Part shown: positions 30,551 through 41,700 of the stretch, piece after piece | Numbering within the stretch: position 1 is the stretch's first letter | How the letters are laid out: every line of letters begins with the position of its first letter | Origin: Proteiniphilum sp. UBA5283 | Lineage (GTDB): Bacteria > Bacteroidota > Bacteroidia > Bacteroidales > Dysgonomonadaceae | Reading direction: 5' to 3' | DNA length: 64,000 bases | NCBI GenBank assembly: GCA_002408485.1 | Contig: DHSP01000029.1 | Location: forward strand, 1 to 64,000 | Translations under genes and position numbers: made by a program | Notes under the pieces: generated by a model | What the model was told of the DNA's origin: nothing | The model's input: the letters and a program-made list of their open reading frames with translations, nothing else | Databases searched by the model: none

Positions 30551-33500
30551 TTATAACGAGATTCTCAATCCTAAATTAAAACGTTTCTGCGTCGGGTACG
30601 CGGTATTGCCTCCTGTGTTAGACTCCCGGTCATCCGGCATTTTTGTCCATAAAAACAGGTTGTTGCCGTTTGCGAATACTTTCAGATTGGTCAACCCAAT
30701 TTTTTTCAGCCATTCCTCCTGGCTGAAGGTATAGGAGAGTTCTGCATATTTCAGACGAATATAGGATCCATCATGCAGGAACCTCGTAGCGTTGGAGTAT
30801 CCGCTGGGAATAGTTCCCCATCTGGGTAGTGGCACATCGGCATGGGTGTTATCTTTCGACCAGTACGTTCCTTCCCGGAAGGCAGTGTTTTTGATTCCGC
30901 CCAGGCTCTGGAGTCCCACATAACGGGTTACGTTGTTTACCCCGTAGAACTGTACGAAAAAGCTCCATCCCTTATAATCAATGCCAAACTGACTGTTTAC
31001 CGTGTTTTGAGGAATACCGGTAAAGCCATACGGAATTTCGTCAAATCTTGAAATTATTCCATCGGCATCGTAATCGAGAAGAATATAATTACCGGGAATA
31101 CGGGCTTCGTTCAATGCGTCGTGTCCAGTAGACCCGTAAAGTTCATCCCAGTTGTTGTAATAGCCGTAATCAACGTGAGCATTGGTCTGTCCAATCGACT
31201 TGTTGGCAGCTTTTTGATACTCCGGTGTAAATAATGGATCGTCGGCCTCAATAATTGTATTTTCTGCATGTGTGTAAAATACATTTCCCCACAAGCGCCA
31301 GTCGCGATTAATCGGTTTGTTCCAGCGCAGTTCCAGCTCATATCCTTTGGTATTCACTTTACCCAGGTTGGCTGCCGGGGCAGTGGCTCCGTAGTAGGAG
31401 GGTACGGAACGTCTGCTTCCTTCCAGCAGAATGTTGGTTCTTTTTTCCCTGAAAAAATCAACCGAACCGGAGATTGCTCCGCCGAACAATGCATAGTCTG
31501 CAGCAATATCCAATTTGGTGGCTACCTCCCATTGTACATTTGGGTTTCCTACCTGTGACTCATAATACCACTGGTAAGGACTCTTCGTTGAGTTGACACC
31601 GGTCAGGCCCTGATTGAAAGCTCCGCCATATCCCCATGTATCCATATACAACCAACGATTGGTAAACTCATTCCATCCAATCTTGTCATCCCCAATTTGG
31701 CCGTAGGATGCCCTGAATTTCAACATGTCCATCCATCCCAGATCGAGCTCCTTGATCAGCGGTTCTTCCGAGGCCATCCACCCGAGCGCTCCTGACTGGA
31801 AAAATGCAAACCGGTAATCGGGAGAAAATTTTTCCGAGCCATTGTAAGCACCGTTATATTCTAATAAATATCGTTTCGAATAATCATAGGTAACCCGGAA
31901 CACCCAGTTCTCGCGATAAATCGGAAGATTGTTTCCCCTGGAATATTGTTCGCGGCTAAAGTTGCCCATAGCACCTACGGTGTGGTCTCCGAAAGTATTC
32001 ATATAATTGAGCTGAGTGGAATAGTTCACTCTGCGATATGTTTGGGCATTGTCTACATTTCCGGGACCGGTCATCCAGGCAATGTTGTTTTGGTAGTCGA
32101 ACTTATTGTTGCCGTCGACGGTCACATCGGTAAACGTCTGTCCGGTCTCGGGATCGATCCACTTGTGGGGGTTGTCTTCCCAGTCGTTGGTATCATCAAT
32201 ACCACGGTTTTGCTCCCGAAAGCTATTGTCGAAGGCAAGTCTGCCATGTACGGAAAGACCTTTAAGCAGGAAGCCTAGATCTTGCTCCAGTGTGAAGTCT
32301 GTATTGAGCCTGTCGTTGGTGGTATATCCTACTCCGCTTACACTCAGGTTCTCCATGGAGTTGGTCGATGCCTGCGTAGGATTGGGGTGGTAGTAACCAA
32401 AAGACCCGTCGCTGTATTTGGGCCTGAACATATCGGGTGCAATGCCGTAAAAGGCCGACCAGACAAGGTTTTCATAGGCGTTGTAGTTTGTTCCCTTGGA
32501 AACAGCGTGCGATCCGGAAAGGTTTACCCGCAATGTGGTTGATTTGGTCAGGGAGAAGTCCATGTTGCTTCTCACGTTAATACGGTCATATCCGAAACCG
32601 GTTTTGTATCCGCGGTTGTTGTCAAACTGTTTGTAGATATCCCCTTCATGTGCATAGTCCAGACTGGCAAAATATTTCACAAAGCGGGTGCCGCCCGATA
32701 CGTTTACGTTCGCATTGTATGATGTGGCCACGTCCTTCAGGAGCTCGTCAACCCAGTTTACGTTGGGATAACGTTCAAATTCTTCCAGATTGGCAGGCCA
32801 CCGGTATTTATCGATGAGATTCTGAGGTTTAATATTAACCCACTGTTCGGGTGCGTAACCCAGTTCGTTTTCAATAACCCGGTTGCGCAGCATCAGGGCA
32901 TCGTAAGAATCCATCAGTTCCGGCAACTTGGAATAGGTTTTCATTGTGGTGCTTACGTTGATATCCACATTGGCTTTTCCCTCCTCCCCACGTTTGGTGG
33001 TGATCAGGATTACCCCGTTGGCACCCCGTACGCCGAATACGGCAGTTGCGGAAGCATCCTTCAATACCGAAATGGTTGCCACCGAATTGATATCGATACC
33101 GCTCATCGGGCGCTCGATACCATCTACCAGGATCAGTGGCCCGCTACCGTTCCATGAGCTGACCCCACGGATGGTGATCTCCGGATCCTCTTCACCAGGC
33201 TTACCGGTGGCGGTCATAGTAACCACGCCCGGCAGGTTACCGGTCAGTGCCTGCCCGAGGCTGGTCACACCTCCTGTACGTTCCAGCACCTTGCTGTTGG
33301 TCTGGACAATGGCCCCTACCACGCTCTCTTTTTTTTGCTGACCGAAGCCAACCACAATTACTTCTTCCAGAATTTCGGTGTCCTCCATCATGGTAACAGA
33401 CAGGGTTGTCCTCCCGTTCAGTTTGATGGACTGAGGTTTCATGCCCACGTAGGTGACATGCAATGTCGCGCTAGAGGGTACATTGAACAAGCTAAACCGG

Positions 33501-33688
33501 CCATCCAGATCGGTGACTGTACCGGTAGATTCGCCTTCCACCTGTACCGTCACTCCGATCAGGGGTTCACCGGATGCGTCAGAAACAGTACCCCTTACGG
33601 TAATGTTCTGCGCAAACATGGATAAGGAAAATGCACATAGTAATGTAAAGCATATTCCTTTTAATAGATACGAAATTTTTCTTTTCAT
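30551..33688 (-). CDS. xusA: XusA: SusC-type TonB-dependent xylo-oligosaccharide transporter
   Basis: This 1045-aa protein is a full-length SusC-like receptor: signal peptide (about 1-26, LSMFAQ), carboxypeptidase-regulatory-like domain (about 28-100, GTVSDASGEPLIGV), TonB box EEVIVVGFG (about 108-116), plug domain with ISVLKDASATAVFGVRGANG, and a large beta barrel ending RFNLGLRISL. It is the first gene of the six-gene xus-xyn10 operon. Upstream, 33689-34152 is an intergenic region that holds a candidate HTCS box. The partner lipoprotein is XusB directly downstream. Confidence 0.95.
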   Translation of the reverse strand: MKRKISYLLKGICFTLLCAFSLSMFAQNITVRGTVSDASGEPLIGVTVQVEGESTGTVTDLDGRFSLFNVPSSATLHVTYVGMKPQSIKLNGRTTLSVTMMEDTEILEEVIVVGFGQQKKESVVGAIVQTNSKVLERTGGVTSLGQALTGNLPGVVTMTATGKPGEEDPEITIRGVSSWNGSGPLILVDGIERPMSGIDINSVATISVLKDASATAVFGVRGANGVILITTKRGEEGKANVDINVSTTMKTYSKLPELMDSYDALMLRNRVIENELGYAPEQWVNIKPQNLIDKYRWPANLEEFERYPNVNWVDELLKDVATSYNANVNVSGGTRFVKYFASLDYAHEGDIYKQFDNNRGYKTGFGYDRINVRSNMDFSLTKSTTLRVNLSGSHAVSKGTNYNAYENLVWSAFYGIAPDMFRPKYSDGSFGYYHPNPTQASTNSMENLSVSGVGYTTNDRLNTDFTLEQDLGFLLKGLSVHGRLAFDNSFREQNRGIDDTNDWEDNPHKWIDPETGQTFTDVTVDGNNKFDYQNNIAWMTGPGNVDNAQTYRRVNYSTQLNYMNTFGDHTVGAMGNFSREQYSRGNNLPIYRENWVFRVTYDYSKRYLLEYNGAYNGSEKFSPDYRFAFFQSGALGWMASEEPLIKELDLGWMDMLKFRASYGQIGDDKIGWNEFTNRWLYMDTWGYGGAFNQGLTGVNSTKSPYQWYYESQVGNPNVQWEVATKLDIAADYALFGGAISGSVDFFREKRTNILLEGSRRSVPSYYGATAPAANLGKVNTKGYELELRWNKPINRDWRLWGNVFYTHAENTIIEADDPLFTPEYQKAANKSIGQTNAHVDYGYYNNWDELYGSTGHDALNEARIPGNYILLDYDADGIISRFDEIPYGFTGIPQNTVNSQFGIDYKGWSFFVQFYGVNNVTRYVGLQSLGGIKNTAFREGTYWSKDNTHADVPLPRWGTIPSGYSNATRFLHDGSYIRLKYAELSYTFSQEEWLKKIGLTNLKVFANGNNLFLWTKMPDDRESNTGGNTAYPTQKRFNLGLRISL

Positions 33689-34152
33689 TCTCTGATTTGA
33701 TTAGATTAAACAAATACTTTTTTGATGTGAATCGTTGACACATTCTGTTGACAATCTTCGGTAATTTTAAGTTATGATCATAGGTATATATATTAGGGTG
33801 GATAAAATTATCAATATTGGCTCTTTCCGTATTGCCTATATTCGATACTTCAATCCTTCATTTAGACATTTACCTCTTTCGTGGCATTCCATATTAATCC
33901 ATTAACGGACTTTCAAAACTCAGCCGTGGACGTACACAGCACTACACGTTGCCTTCATTTTTGTGTAGATCCACAATGTTGCTTAACATATATTTTTATT
34001 CAAATATAAAAATCAGATAAATAGTGTATAAATAGCTGTTGCTGCCATCACAACTCAATTTGGTTGAATCGGATGTCGTTTGCGATATTTAGATCTTCAC
34101 AAAGATAAAAGTATTTTTTAAATATTTACCGATTCAGCCTGCTAAACTATTT
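33689..34152 (-). promoter_or_regulatory. xusA leader/promoter region (464 bp without a gene)
   Basis: No open reading frame of note. It contains (minus strand) an HTCS-like box TTTTATCCACCC at 33807-33796, an imperfect palindrome GTGGACGTACAC at 33926-33937 sharing the 13-mer ACGTACACAGCAC with a perfect palindrome upstream of the GH3 at 55614, an inverted repeat TTGTGTAGATCCACAA at 33961-33976, and a -7-like TATATTTG at 34008-34001. No complete -33/-7 pair was found, so the start site of xusA is not settled. The region is clearly AT-rich compared with the genes. Confidence 0.55.
33784..33810 (-). promoter_or_regulatory. Candidate HTCS box upstream of xusA
   Basis: Minus-strand TTTTATCCACCCTAATATATA matches the boxes at 42116-42122, 42146-42152 and 48154-48160 in the TTTRTCCWCCY core and the A/T tail. 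The core (33802-33796) is about 108 bp from the xusA ATG. Unlike three other promoters, no TAnnTTTG element lies 41 bp downstream (the sequence there is ATTGTCAA), so its promoter is less certain. Confidence 0.45.
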
Positions 34153-35289
34153 TTATTTATCTTTTCCAGCAGAGAGCTGTTCAATCAGCTGTGTAACCAC
34201 AGCTTTTGGCTGATGGTCGCGGTCGAACAGCAGTGGATAATCGGTCCGTCCTCTGGCAGGAAAATTATTTTTCCACGAATCTCCGTCACTCACCCCCCAC
34301 ATGGTCACGCGCAACACATGATCGCTATTTTTTAGAAAGAGATTGAAGAAATCCATCATTCTGTTGTTCCATGCGAGCATCACATCTTCGGGTAAACCTT
34401 CTGTATAGGGATCAATCTCTTTGCGGTATGCTTCCCGGTCGGCCAGGTTGGCTCCACCCATCCGGCGTGGTTCGGGCAGTGGGCTCAGATCAAATTCGGT
34501 GACCAGAACCTTCACACCGGCATTTACGTAGTCGTTGATGGTTTCCTGGTATGCTTCAATAGTGGGGTTTGTCATACCCACGTGGGCCTGCATTCCAATA
34601 CCATCTATGCGGATACCCCTGTCTCTCAGAGTGTTGATCAGACGAACCACCGTTTCTCTTTTCTTAGGATACCATTCGTTGTAATCGTTGTAATAGAGTT
34701 CCGCATCGGGATCTGCTTCCTGTGCATATTGAAAGGCAAGGGGGATAAACTCTTCTCCCAGAATTTCGTAGAATTTACTTTTCCTGTATGATCCGTCCTC
34801 CAGAATTGCCTCGTTTACCACATCCCATCCCTTGATGACTCCTTTGTAGCGGCCCACGACGGTTGAGATGTGTTCCTTCATTCTCTTTTTCAGTTCCTCC
34901 GGTGAAACGTTTTCTCCGTTGTCGTCCACACAGAACCATGGCGGCAATTGTGAATGCCAGATCAGGCAATGGCCGGTGATAGTCAGGTTGTTGTCCGTGC
35001 CAAACTTCACAAACTCGTCGGCATCGCTGAAGTCGTAACGACCCTTTTCTTTAAGGAGTTCACCGCTTTTCATGCAGTTTTCGGCTACAATGGCATTGAA
35101 GTGTTCCTGAACGATACGGACTGCGGCCGTGTCTTTTCCGGAGGACTGACGCGTGTTCAATGCTACGCCAATCAGGAATTTGTCTTGTAGTACATCTTTT
35201 AATGCTGGATCTTTTTTGACTACGTTGTTACTGCATGCCTGTATGGCAAAAGCAGTAAACAGCAATAATAAAATTTTCATTCTTTTCAT
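34153..35289 (-). CDS. GH10 endo-1,4-beta-xylanase, single-domain lipoprotein
   Basis: From the ATG at 35289 (MKRMKILLLLF) the protein is 378 aa with a lipoprotein signal ending at Cys19 (AIQAC). The longer frame from 35331 adds 14 residues lacking signal character. A compact, uninterrupted GH10 barrel follows: HCLIWHSQLPPWF, acid/base Glu160 in WDVVNEAI, nucleophile Glu265 in VLVTEFDLS, and MTMWGVSDGDSW near the end. Residues after the lipid Cys (SNNVVKKDP) are not acidic, so it is more likely periplasmic, cutting imported oligosaccharides, in contrast to the modular surface GH10 at 20691-22907. A small hairpin TGTGTG/CACACA lies at 35313-35330 in its leader. Confidence 0.95.
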   Translation of the reverse strand: MKRMKILLLLFTAFAIQACSNNVVKKDPALKDVLQDKFLIGVALNTRQSSGKDTAAVRIVQEHFNAIVAENCMKSGELLKEKGRYDFSDADEFVKFGTDNNLTITGHCLIWHSQLPPWFCVDDNGENVSPEELKKRMKEHISTVVGRYKGVIKGWDVVNEAILEDGSYRKSKFYEILGEEFIPLAFQYAQEADPDAELYYNDYNEWYPKKRETVVRLINTLRDRGIRIDGIGMQAHVGMTNPTIEAYQETINDYVNAGVKVLVTEFDLSPLPEPRRMGGANLADREAYRKEIDPYTEGLPEDVMLAWNNRMMDFFNLFLKNSDHVLRVTMWGVSDGDSWKNNFPARGRTDYPLLFDRDHQPKAVVTQLIEQLSAGKDK

Positions 35290-35576
35290 GTTATTCATTG
35301 ATCTGTTTATAGTGTGTGTTTCTTCACACATTTTTCCGCATCACTCTTACCGGGGTAGTAGTATCAGTTTTCCCTGTTACAAATAAACCATGTTTATGGG
35401 ATCTTTTCATCCAATATTAGATATTATTATCCTTTTTTTAGGTATTTGTCGTTTGGGTAATTGAAGGTGACTGAAGGATAGTTGTTGATAGTGAGTTGCC
35501 TGTGTGCAGAAATTACTCCCGTAAATGATTCGTGCAGGAAAAATTCACGGGAGTAAAAAAAACGAATTACGGCTGG
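35290..35576 (-). other. Intergenic region between CE1 esterase and GH10 (287 bp)
   Basis: AT-rich and without genes. It carries the 10-bp stem-loop at 35513-35556 near the esterase stop and a 6-bp hairpin at 35313-35330 shortly before the GH10 start. I found no TAnnTTTG element on the minus strand and no HTCS box, so I cannot say whether GH10 has its own promoter. Confidence 0.5.
35513..35556 (-). terminator. Stem-loop after CE1 esterase gene
   Basis: A perfect 10-bp inverted repeat, TTACTCCCGT (35513-35522) and ACGGGAGTAA (35547-35556), with a 24-nt loop lies 20 bp past the esterase stop. On the transcribed minus strand a run of eight T precedes rather than follows the stem, and the bases after the stem are AATTTC, so it is not an ideal intrinsic terminator. 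It may act as an RNA 3'-end stabiliser or weak terminator. Confidence 0.5.
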
Positions 35577-36875
<1,299 letters not shown>

Positions 36876-36897
36876 TTAAACTGAGATTGTTTAAAAT

Positions 36898-36934
36898 TCT
36901 GCCGGAGGAGACCATGCAACCTCACTCCGGCAGA
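36898..36934 (-). terminator. Hairpin between SusD and CE1 esterase
   Basis: TCTGCCGGAG (36898-36907) pairs perfectly with CTCCGGCAGA (36925-36934) around a 17-nt loop that can extend the stem. On the minus strand the stem is followed by ATTTTAAAC, a short T run. It is a likely partial terminator that would keep susC/susD transcription above that of the downstream esterase. Confidence 0.65.
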
Positions 36935-36975
36935 TCGGCATCAGAAAAAGAAAATGAAAAAGAAAATGAAATTGT

Positions 36976-38655
36976 TTACCATCCCGGGTTTTGTGTCAGA
37001 TTGGGGTTGATGGATGTTACATTGTAGGGGTACGGGAACCACTCGTGCTTACCTTCCTTGAATCCAATCTGTTTTCCTGCATTAGGTTCAGAGTAAGTGA
37101 GGTATCCTCTGTGCGCAGGTTCCTTGTCGTTGATAAAAGCATCTTTCAACGAAGGGATATGCGTCCCCGCTTTTTTTGCTTTCTCAAACTCTTTCCACCG
37201 TTTCATATCGATCCAGCGTGAACCTTCCATCCAGAGTTCATAGTTTCGTTCTTTCTTTACATCATTCAATGTCAGTGAGTTACTTACATAGTTTGATCCA
37301 GCCCGTTGCTGAACCATCCGCAAATACTGAAGGCCATCGTTGTCGCTTGTCTGAGCGCAGGCTTCGGCATACATCAACAGCACATCGGCATACCGTGTGA
37401 TGATGAAGTTGTTGAACCGGTACCAGTTGGTTGAGCGGTCTTCCTTGGCGACGATATGCTTTCTTTGCAGATAATTGCTTTGTCCGTAGAGCCCGTCAGG
37501 ATTGATGATGCCTCTCTTCGGATCGGCAAGTTTCTGAGCTTTGGTCATTTTGTTGATGTCTCCGCCATCGCTGGGCCACTCAAGCTCTGTCAGAAACTCC
37601 TCATAAGTGATGATGGTGGCTTTGCGGCGATAAGAATCTCCATCATTGGCTGCGAACTCATTAGCGAAAGTTTCTTCAATGGCCAGACCGCCCCATCCCT
37701 GATCGGCCTGCATTGTTGGAGAAGCTGCAAGACGCGATGATCTCCATCCCCAAAGATTCATTTCCATCCACGTGGAGCGTTGAATTTTTCCGCTCCAGTC
37801 ACCAATGCTGGCATTGTTGATCAGGTTCAGCTCGAATACTTTCTCTTCGTTGCCGTCGCCGGAAAGGTGGAATAGATTCCCAAATTCCTCCCCGGGAACA
37901 AGTGCATACTTACCTGAAGAAATTACGTTCTTGAGCGCTGCTTTCGCACCGGCATAGTCACCTGCATTGAGAAGAGCCTTCCCCTGAACAGTCCAGGCAA
38001 ATCCCTTCGTCACTTTTACCGCACCATCCTTATCCGAAGTGCTTTTACGCTCGTCGAGATACTGAACTGCCTCTGATGCTTCTTTTGCACACCATTTGAG
38101 CAGATCTTCATGGGTGCCCTCAAAATTTGACGGTTTGTCGGTGCCGAGTAGAACACGGTCAATCAGGGGCGGGGTGCCCCATGCCAGGGCGGCCGTCATG
38201 TGACACCAGGCGCGGATGACCCTTGCTTCGGAAATACAGCGGTCTTTTACGGCACTTTGTCCATACTCGAAGTTGTTTATTACCAGGTTGGAGTGGTAGA
38301 TCACGAAGTATAAGCGCCTGTATAGCTGATAAACCACTGAGCTTTGCGAATCGAACCGGAATTCATTGATGCTGGCAAACTGATCGTTGTCTCCATAGTA
38401 TTCTCCGGCTGCCAGTACATTATCAGCACAATAGTTGAAGATGATGTTGTAGGGGACGTAGATGCCGTCGTTACCACCAATATTTGTGATGAAATCTCCA
38501 TATAGATTTACGAGTGCTGACTCAGCATCTTCATCTGTCTTATAGAATGAGTCGATGTCAATCACTCCTTTCTGTGGAATATCGAGGAGATCCACGTCAC
38601 AAGCAGAGAAGAGGGCAACTGCAACGAATAATAGGGGAAATATATATTTTTTCAT
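36976..38655 (-). CDS. SusD/RagB-family lipoprotein (third SusD of the locus)
   Basis: From the ATG at 38655 the protein is 559 aa, with a lipoprotein signal at Cys19 (ALFSAC) followed by DVDLLDI. The frame can be extended upstream to 38733, but that part is the 57-nt leader element and not a signal peptide, so it is excluded. SusD features include helical repeats (CISEARVIRAWCHMTAALAW) and the C-terminal signature (KKERNYELWMEGSRWIDMKRWK). It is the partner of the SusC just upstream. It is not part of the xus core, so it probably handles another xylan fragment class or another glycan. Confidence 0.93.
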   Translation of the reverse strand: MKKYIFPLLFVAVALFSACDVDLLDIPQKGVIDIDSFYKTDEDAESALVNLYGDFITNIGGNDGIYVPYNIIFNYCADNVLAAGEYYGDNDQFASINEFRFDSQSSVVYQLYRRLYFVIYHSNLVINNFEYGQSAVKDRCISEARVIRAWCHMTAALAWGTPPLIDRVLLGTDKPSNFEGTHEDLLKWCAKEASEAVQYLDERKSTSDKDGAVKVTKGFAWTVQGKALLNAGDYAGAKAALKNVISSGKYALVPGEEFGNLFHLSGDGNEEKVFELNLINNASIGDWSGKIQRSTWMEMNLWGWRSSRLAASPTMQADQGWGGLAIEETFANEFAANDGDSYRRKATIITYEEFLTELEWPSDGGDINKMTKAQKLADPKRGIINPDGLYGQSNYLQRKHIVAKEDRSTNWYRFNNFIITRYADVLLMYAEACAQTSDNDGLQYLRMVQQRAGSNYVSNSLTLNDVKKERNYELWMEGSRWIDMKRWKEFEKAKKAGTHIPSLKDAFINDKEPAHRGYLTYSEPNAGKQIGFKEGKHEWFPYPYNVTSINPNLTQNPGW

Positions 38656-38687
38656 ATGACTAAAATTATTTATTTTCAAAGGTGTCA

Positions 38688-38744
38688 TATGGAACTCGCA
38701 TTCGTCATGATCTTGTACGATAATGATTGTCATGCTCGTTTCAT
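38688..38744 (-). repeat. 57-nt leader element, copy B (between SusC and SusD)
   Basis: On the minus strand it reads TATGAAACGAGCATGA at the start and GCGAGTTCCAT at the end. The arms form a stem with tandem G.A mismatches (ACGAGC facing GCGAGT) and one A.C mismatch. It is equal in length to copies A and D, and ends about 32 nt before the SusD ATG. The middle differs, with conserved patches AATCATT and CAAGA.CATGA shared with copy D. Confidence 0.75.
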
Positions 38745-38761
38745 ATGATTAATGTGTTGAA

Positions 38762-41700
38762 TTAGAATGTAATGTTAAGACCGAATGTGATCTTCTTTGA
38801 TTGAGGATAGGTCCCGTTGTCAAAGCCTGCACGTTGGGGAGCGGTACTTACAGTGGCTGTTTCAGGATCAACGCCCGGATAGTTGGTAAAGGTGATGAAA
38901 TCATCGAGCGATACATAGAGCCTCAGTCTGTCGATAAGTGCCTTCCTGGAAATATCCTCCGGAATGGTATATCCCAACTGAATCTGTTTGATTTTAAAGT
39001 AAGCTCCGCTGAACATGGAGGCAGATGACCCCCAGAAATGCCAGTCAGTGGCTACAGCTTTGGGGTCAGGCATGGAAGCATTTTTGTTCTCTGGTGTCCA
39101 GGCATTGTCATAATAGTACTTGAGTGAGTTACGCATGGGTGTATCTGCCCGGTATAACACCGTGAAGATGTTATTGCCTCCTACGCCGGCGCCGAATATA
39201 TTCAGATCAAGGCCCTTGTAAGCCAGGCTCAGGTTCAAGCCGTATGTGTAATCAGGAATTGCCTTTCCGATGTAGGTCATATCGGCGTCGGAAATCTGAT
39301 TATCTTCGTTTAAATCCCTGATAATGGCTTCACCTGTTTCCGGATTCACGCCATCGTATTTGTATCCTCTGAAATACCAGATAGGTTTTCCTACCTCGAA
39401 TGCAGTGCGGATAGGGTTGTTGGTGCCGTCTACTCCACCGGTGGCTCCTTCCAGTCTCGAAATAGAGGGATCGAGGTAGGTAACCTCGTTGTGGAGTGTC
39501 GAGAAGTTAGCGCTGATAGAATAGCTAAAATCACCGATAAGGTCTTTCCAGGAAGCTTCCAGTTCTAACCCTCTGTTAAGCACTGACCCTGCGTTGACGG
39601 TTGTAGATCCAACTCCGATTTCAGGAACAGGATTGATGTCTACCAGGAGATCAATGGTTTTTTTGTTGAAATAGTCTGCTGAAATGGCAAGTCTACTTTT
39701 CAGGAATCTGAGATCTACACCCAGGTCGAGTTGTTCCGAGGTTTCCCATTTGAGATTCGGGTTGGCCAGTCCGGAAGGCTTGGAGCCATAGGAAGGGGCA
39801 CCGTCCTCAACGCCATACTGGTACCAGGAGCTGTTATAGGAGATGGTAGTGCTATACTTGTAATTATTGAGTACATTGATATTCCCGTTTTGTCCCCAGG
39901 AGGCACGGAGTTTTAGTAAAGAGAATGCATCCGGGTTGATCGCTTCAGCAAAAAATGATTCGTTGCTGATCGTCCAGCCTGCGGAGAACGAGGGAAAATA
40001 ACCCCACCTGTTTGTTGCCGGCAATTTGGAAGAGTCAAAAGCGTCGGCACGGAAGTTGGCCTGGAGGGTATAACGGTTGTCATAAGAATAAACAAGACGT
40101 CCAAAGTAGGATATTTGTGTTGATTTGCCGGGCAGATTACCGTAGCCCTTCACTGTCTTTTCCACACCGTCGACCATGTTGCTTTTCACGTAATCGATAT
40201 ATCGGAAATTTGGTTCGTATCCTTTCAGAATATCGGGTCCCTGTGCACTGGTGCTCACGTTGTCCCAGCTGTTCTCGATATACGACATACCCCCCATGGC
40301 GGTGATGTTATGCCTGTCGATGGTAAGGTTATAGTTGGCGAAGTTTTCAAATTGATAATACAGACTGGTATTTGCATTCGCAGAGATGTTGTAATCATCT
40401 GACTTTGCCTGAGCTGTGGCATAATAGGGCGTGCTAAAGCTGTGTTCGTTGCTCTGTGCCACTCTGTATCCTAAGCGTGAGGTAATCACCAGTCCTTTCA
40501 CTGGCTTTAAGTTTCCAAAGAGTACGCCACGGAGTGAAACGCCTCCATTCTCACGGTCAACACGGTCTCTTTGGAGCAGAGGATTGCCACTATCGTCAGT
40601 GATATACTTCGAAGTCGCATAGTAGAGGTTGTTGGAAGGGTCCTTGAGGATTATTTTACCTTCATCGTAAGCCTGCTTCATAGTCGGTGCAAATTCGTTG
40701 GGACTAGAGTAGTAAACCGGAGTCAATGGGTCGATTGTCAGTACGGAGTTCATCAGTGATCCGTATTGAGTCATATGTGGAACCGATTTGGTTGACCATT
40801 TTTCGATGGAGGTGTTGGTACCTACCTGAAACCACTTTTTAATATTGTAGTCGGCATTGATCTGAGCAGAGAGGCGTTTGTACACGTCCTTGTCTCCTTT
40901 TACAATGCCATCATTGTGGATATAGTTAATGGATGTAAAATAATTTCCCTGGTTATTACCACCCTGAAAAGTGATTGTATGTTTTTTGCTCCACGAAGGT
41001 TCGAATACTGCATCAAACCAGTCGGTGTCGGTGCCATCATATCCATTTGCCTCCAGTTGCGTTTCGATTGGAAGACCCGACATCTTTTTATATTCAATAA
41101 AATCTTTCGCTCCGAAAATTTGAGGATGCCGGGCAAGACGCTGGCTGGCGTAGCTGACATCGTAGGTGATGCTGGAGGTACCCTTGGCAGAAGCACCTGA
41201 TTTTGTGGTAATCAAAACGACACCATTTCCTGCTGCAGCCCCATAAATGGCTGCAGAGGCAGCATCCTTCAGTATCTCTATGGACTCAATCATGGATGGG
41301 TCAAGGTATTGGATGTTGTCTACCTGAAGGCCGTCAACAATGAGTAGTGGCCCAATTTTATCGGAGTTTGAAGAATAACCACGTACACGGATGGACGCTC
41401 CCTGACCCGGAGCACCGGAATTGGTCAGTACCTGCACGCCGGAAGCCTTTCCTTGAAGAGCAGCTGCTGCATCGGGAGTAACTAAATTTTGGAGCGATTT
41501 TGAGCTGACAGATGCCACGGCGCCGGAAACGTCGCTCTTTCTCATGGTGCCATAACCAACCACCACAATCTCTTCAAGGCCTGTGGTAGTCTCCGTGAGG
41601 GCAACATTGATGGTGGTTTGATTGCCAATTGTTATTTCCTGTGTATCCATCCCCACAAAGGAAAAAACCAGTACATATCCCTGTCCGGGTACAGTGATTT

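Noticed and set aside
34001..34008. TATATTTG as the main xusA promoter
   Set aside because: It matches the -7 consensus, but there is no -33 partner, the leader would exceed 300 nt, and the sequence around it is so AT-rich that chance matches are likely. Kept only as a possibility.
38656..38733. N-terminal extension of the SusD (MTIIIVQDHDE and on) as coding sequence or a leader peptide
   Set aside because: This DNA is leader element copy B. The equivalent frame in copy D is stopped by TAA after ten codons and copy C stops after seven, so no conserved peptide is encoded.
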